Positions 4,906 through 5,610 of a stretch of DNA of 5,610 bases are shown here, one piece after another. The notes under the pieces were generated by a model that saw only the letters and a program-made list of their open reading frames with translations, made no database searches and was not told the DNA's origin. A program made the position numbers and the translations under genes. Each line of letters opens with the position of its first letter. Position 1 is the stretch's first letter. The DNA comes from Deltaproteobacteria bacterium. GTDB lineage: Bacteria > Desulfobacterota > Syntrophobacteria > BM002. The DNA is taken from positions 1,266,895-1,272,504 of the forward strand of contig CP070843.1 of NCBI GenBank assembly GCA_020350905.1, read 5' to 3'.

Positions 4906-5610
4906 GTGGCTAATCATTTACCCGGCATTGCTCACAAATTTAAGCCAGCAGCAAATCTCTGGACCTGGGTTGATGAGCATATCATCGATCTGGCCCGCCA
5001 GTTGCGACTGTCTTACCTGCCGCCCCTTCTGGTCTACATGGCGGCAGGTATTTCCGGTTTGACCGGCATCGTCGGCACCTTCTTTGTCAAAGACTACCTT
5101 GGACTCTCGGCGAAGTTTCTCGCTATGCTCGGATTCTGGGCTGGCCTGCCCTGGGCTTTGAAGATGCCCCTGGGCCATCTGGTGGACCTGCTCTGGCGTT
5201 GGAAGTCCCTGATGGTCTTTCTCGGTGCCGCACTTATCGCCACGAGCCTGGCAATAATGTTCGGTTTAATTGGCTCAACCGCCTTTATGACCCAGTACAT
5301 GAGTGTGGAGGCTTGGTTTGTTCTGGTTGCTTTGCTCGCACCTGTGGGTTACATCCTGCAAGATGTGGTGGCGGATGCCATGACTGTCGAAGCAGTGCCA
5401 ACGGTGGATGACAGCGGTACCGCATACGATGGTAGGACCGTCAAGCTGATGCACAACACCATGCAGACCCTGGGCCGGGTGGCGATTGTTGGCGGGGGAA
5501 TCGTTGTCTCCCTCATCAATATCTCTATGTTCGGCGGTGTAGCTGAGATGCCGGAGGAAGTAAAACGTGGGGTATATACCAGCATTTATAACATGGCCAT
5601 GATCATTCCG
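4906..5610 (+). CDS. MFS/BT1-like membrane transporter, N-terminal part (3' partial, GTG start)
   Basis: An open frame of 235 codons running off the window end, clearly a polytopic inner-membrane protein. Likely membrane segments lie at about 37-60, 70-92, 101-122, 134-157 and 188-208. TFFVKDYLGLS followed by FWAGLPWALKMPLGHLVD resembles, from memory, the folate-biopterin transporter (BT1) branch of the major facilitator superfamily. GHLVDLLWRWKS (90-101) sits where MFS motif A is expected, and LQDVVADAMTVE (151-162) matches the BT1-type acidic TM segment. The start is GTG at 4906: an in-frame TGA lies at 4900-4902, and the next in-frame ATG is at 5038, inside the first membrane segment. Only a weak AGAGA (4895-4899) precedes it. 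The N-terminus is about 35 residues of soluble, amphipathic sequence. The substrate cannot be stated; folate or pterin is only the family's namesake. A generic MFS permease is the alternative. Confidence 0.85.
   Translation, partial: MANHLPGIAHKFKPAANLWTWVDEHIIDLARQLRLSYLPPLLVYMAAGISGLTGIVGTFFVKDYLGLSAKFLAMLGFWAGLPWALKMPLGHLVDLLWRWKSLMVFLGAALIATSLAIMFGLIGSTAFMTQYMSVEAWFVLVALLAPVGYILQDVVADAMTVEAVPTVDDSGTAYDGRTVKLMHNTMQTLGRVAIVGGGIVVSLINISMFGGVAEMPEEVKRGVYTSIYNMAMIIP

Noticed and set aside
4899..4913. ATG-started tiny frame just before the transporter
   Set aside because: Only four codons before a stop. It is in a different frame and has no support beyond the ATG itself.

Overview
The window is about 53% GC by eye. 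It holds a bacterial chromosomal segment with five genes, all on the + strand, and nothing convincing on the - strand. The proteins look Gram-negative: an OmpR/CusR-type two-component pair, a two-PDZ periplasmic Do protease with a signal sequence, and an RpoD-like sigma factor. Together with the low-complexity intergenic arrays they suggest a deltaproteobacterium (Desulfobacterota) or a relative. That placement is an inference, because no taxonomic marker gene is present.

Layout: (1) Bases 1-151 are the 3' end of an OmpR-family response regulator (winged-helix DNA-binding end). (2) Bases 155-1564 are its partner sensor histidine kinase, starting 3 nt after the regulator's stop, so the pair is a translationally coupled operon. 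(3) Bases 1565-1909 are a 345-nt gap. It is filled first by three different short-period tandem arrays, the first of which supplies the kinase stop codon. A 16-bp inverted repeat and a GC-rich palindrome follow before the next gene. (4) Bases 1910-3280 encode a 456-aa RpoD-family sigma factor lacking region 1.1 and carrying a short non-conserved region. (5) Bases 3350-4843 encode a complete DegP/DegQ/MucD-type serine protease, 69 nt downstream. (6) A strong hairpin at 4855-4886 follows. (7) Bases 4906-5610 are the start (235 codons, running off the window) of a polytopic MFS/BT1-like transporter beginning at GTG.

How they may work together: the kinase and regulator sense an envelope signal, by family resemblance possibly a metal. 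The sigma factor and periplasmic protease probably form a second transcription unit, which recalls the sigma factor-protease pairings of envelope stress responses, except that this sigma factor is RpoD-like rather than ECF. The transporter may be a separate unit. I found no CRISPR array, transposase, tRNA, rRNA or obviously novel defence or mobile system. The most unusual material is the composite repeat region at 1560-1738 and the compact sigma factor next to degP.
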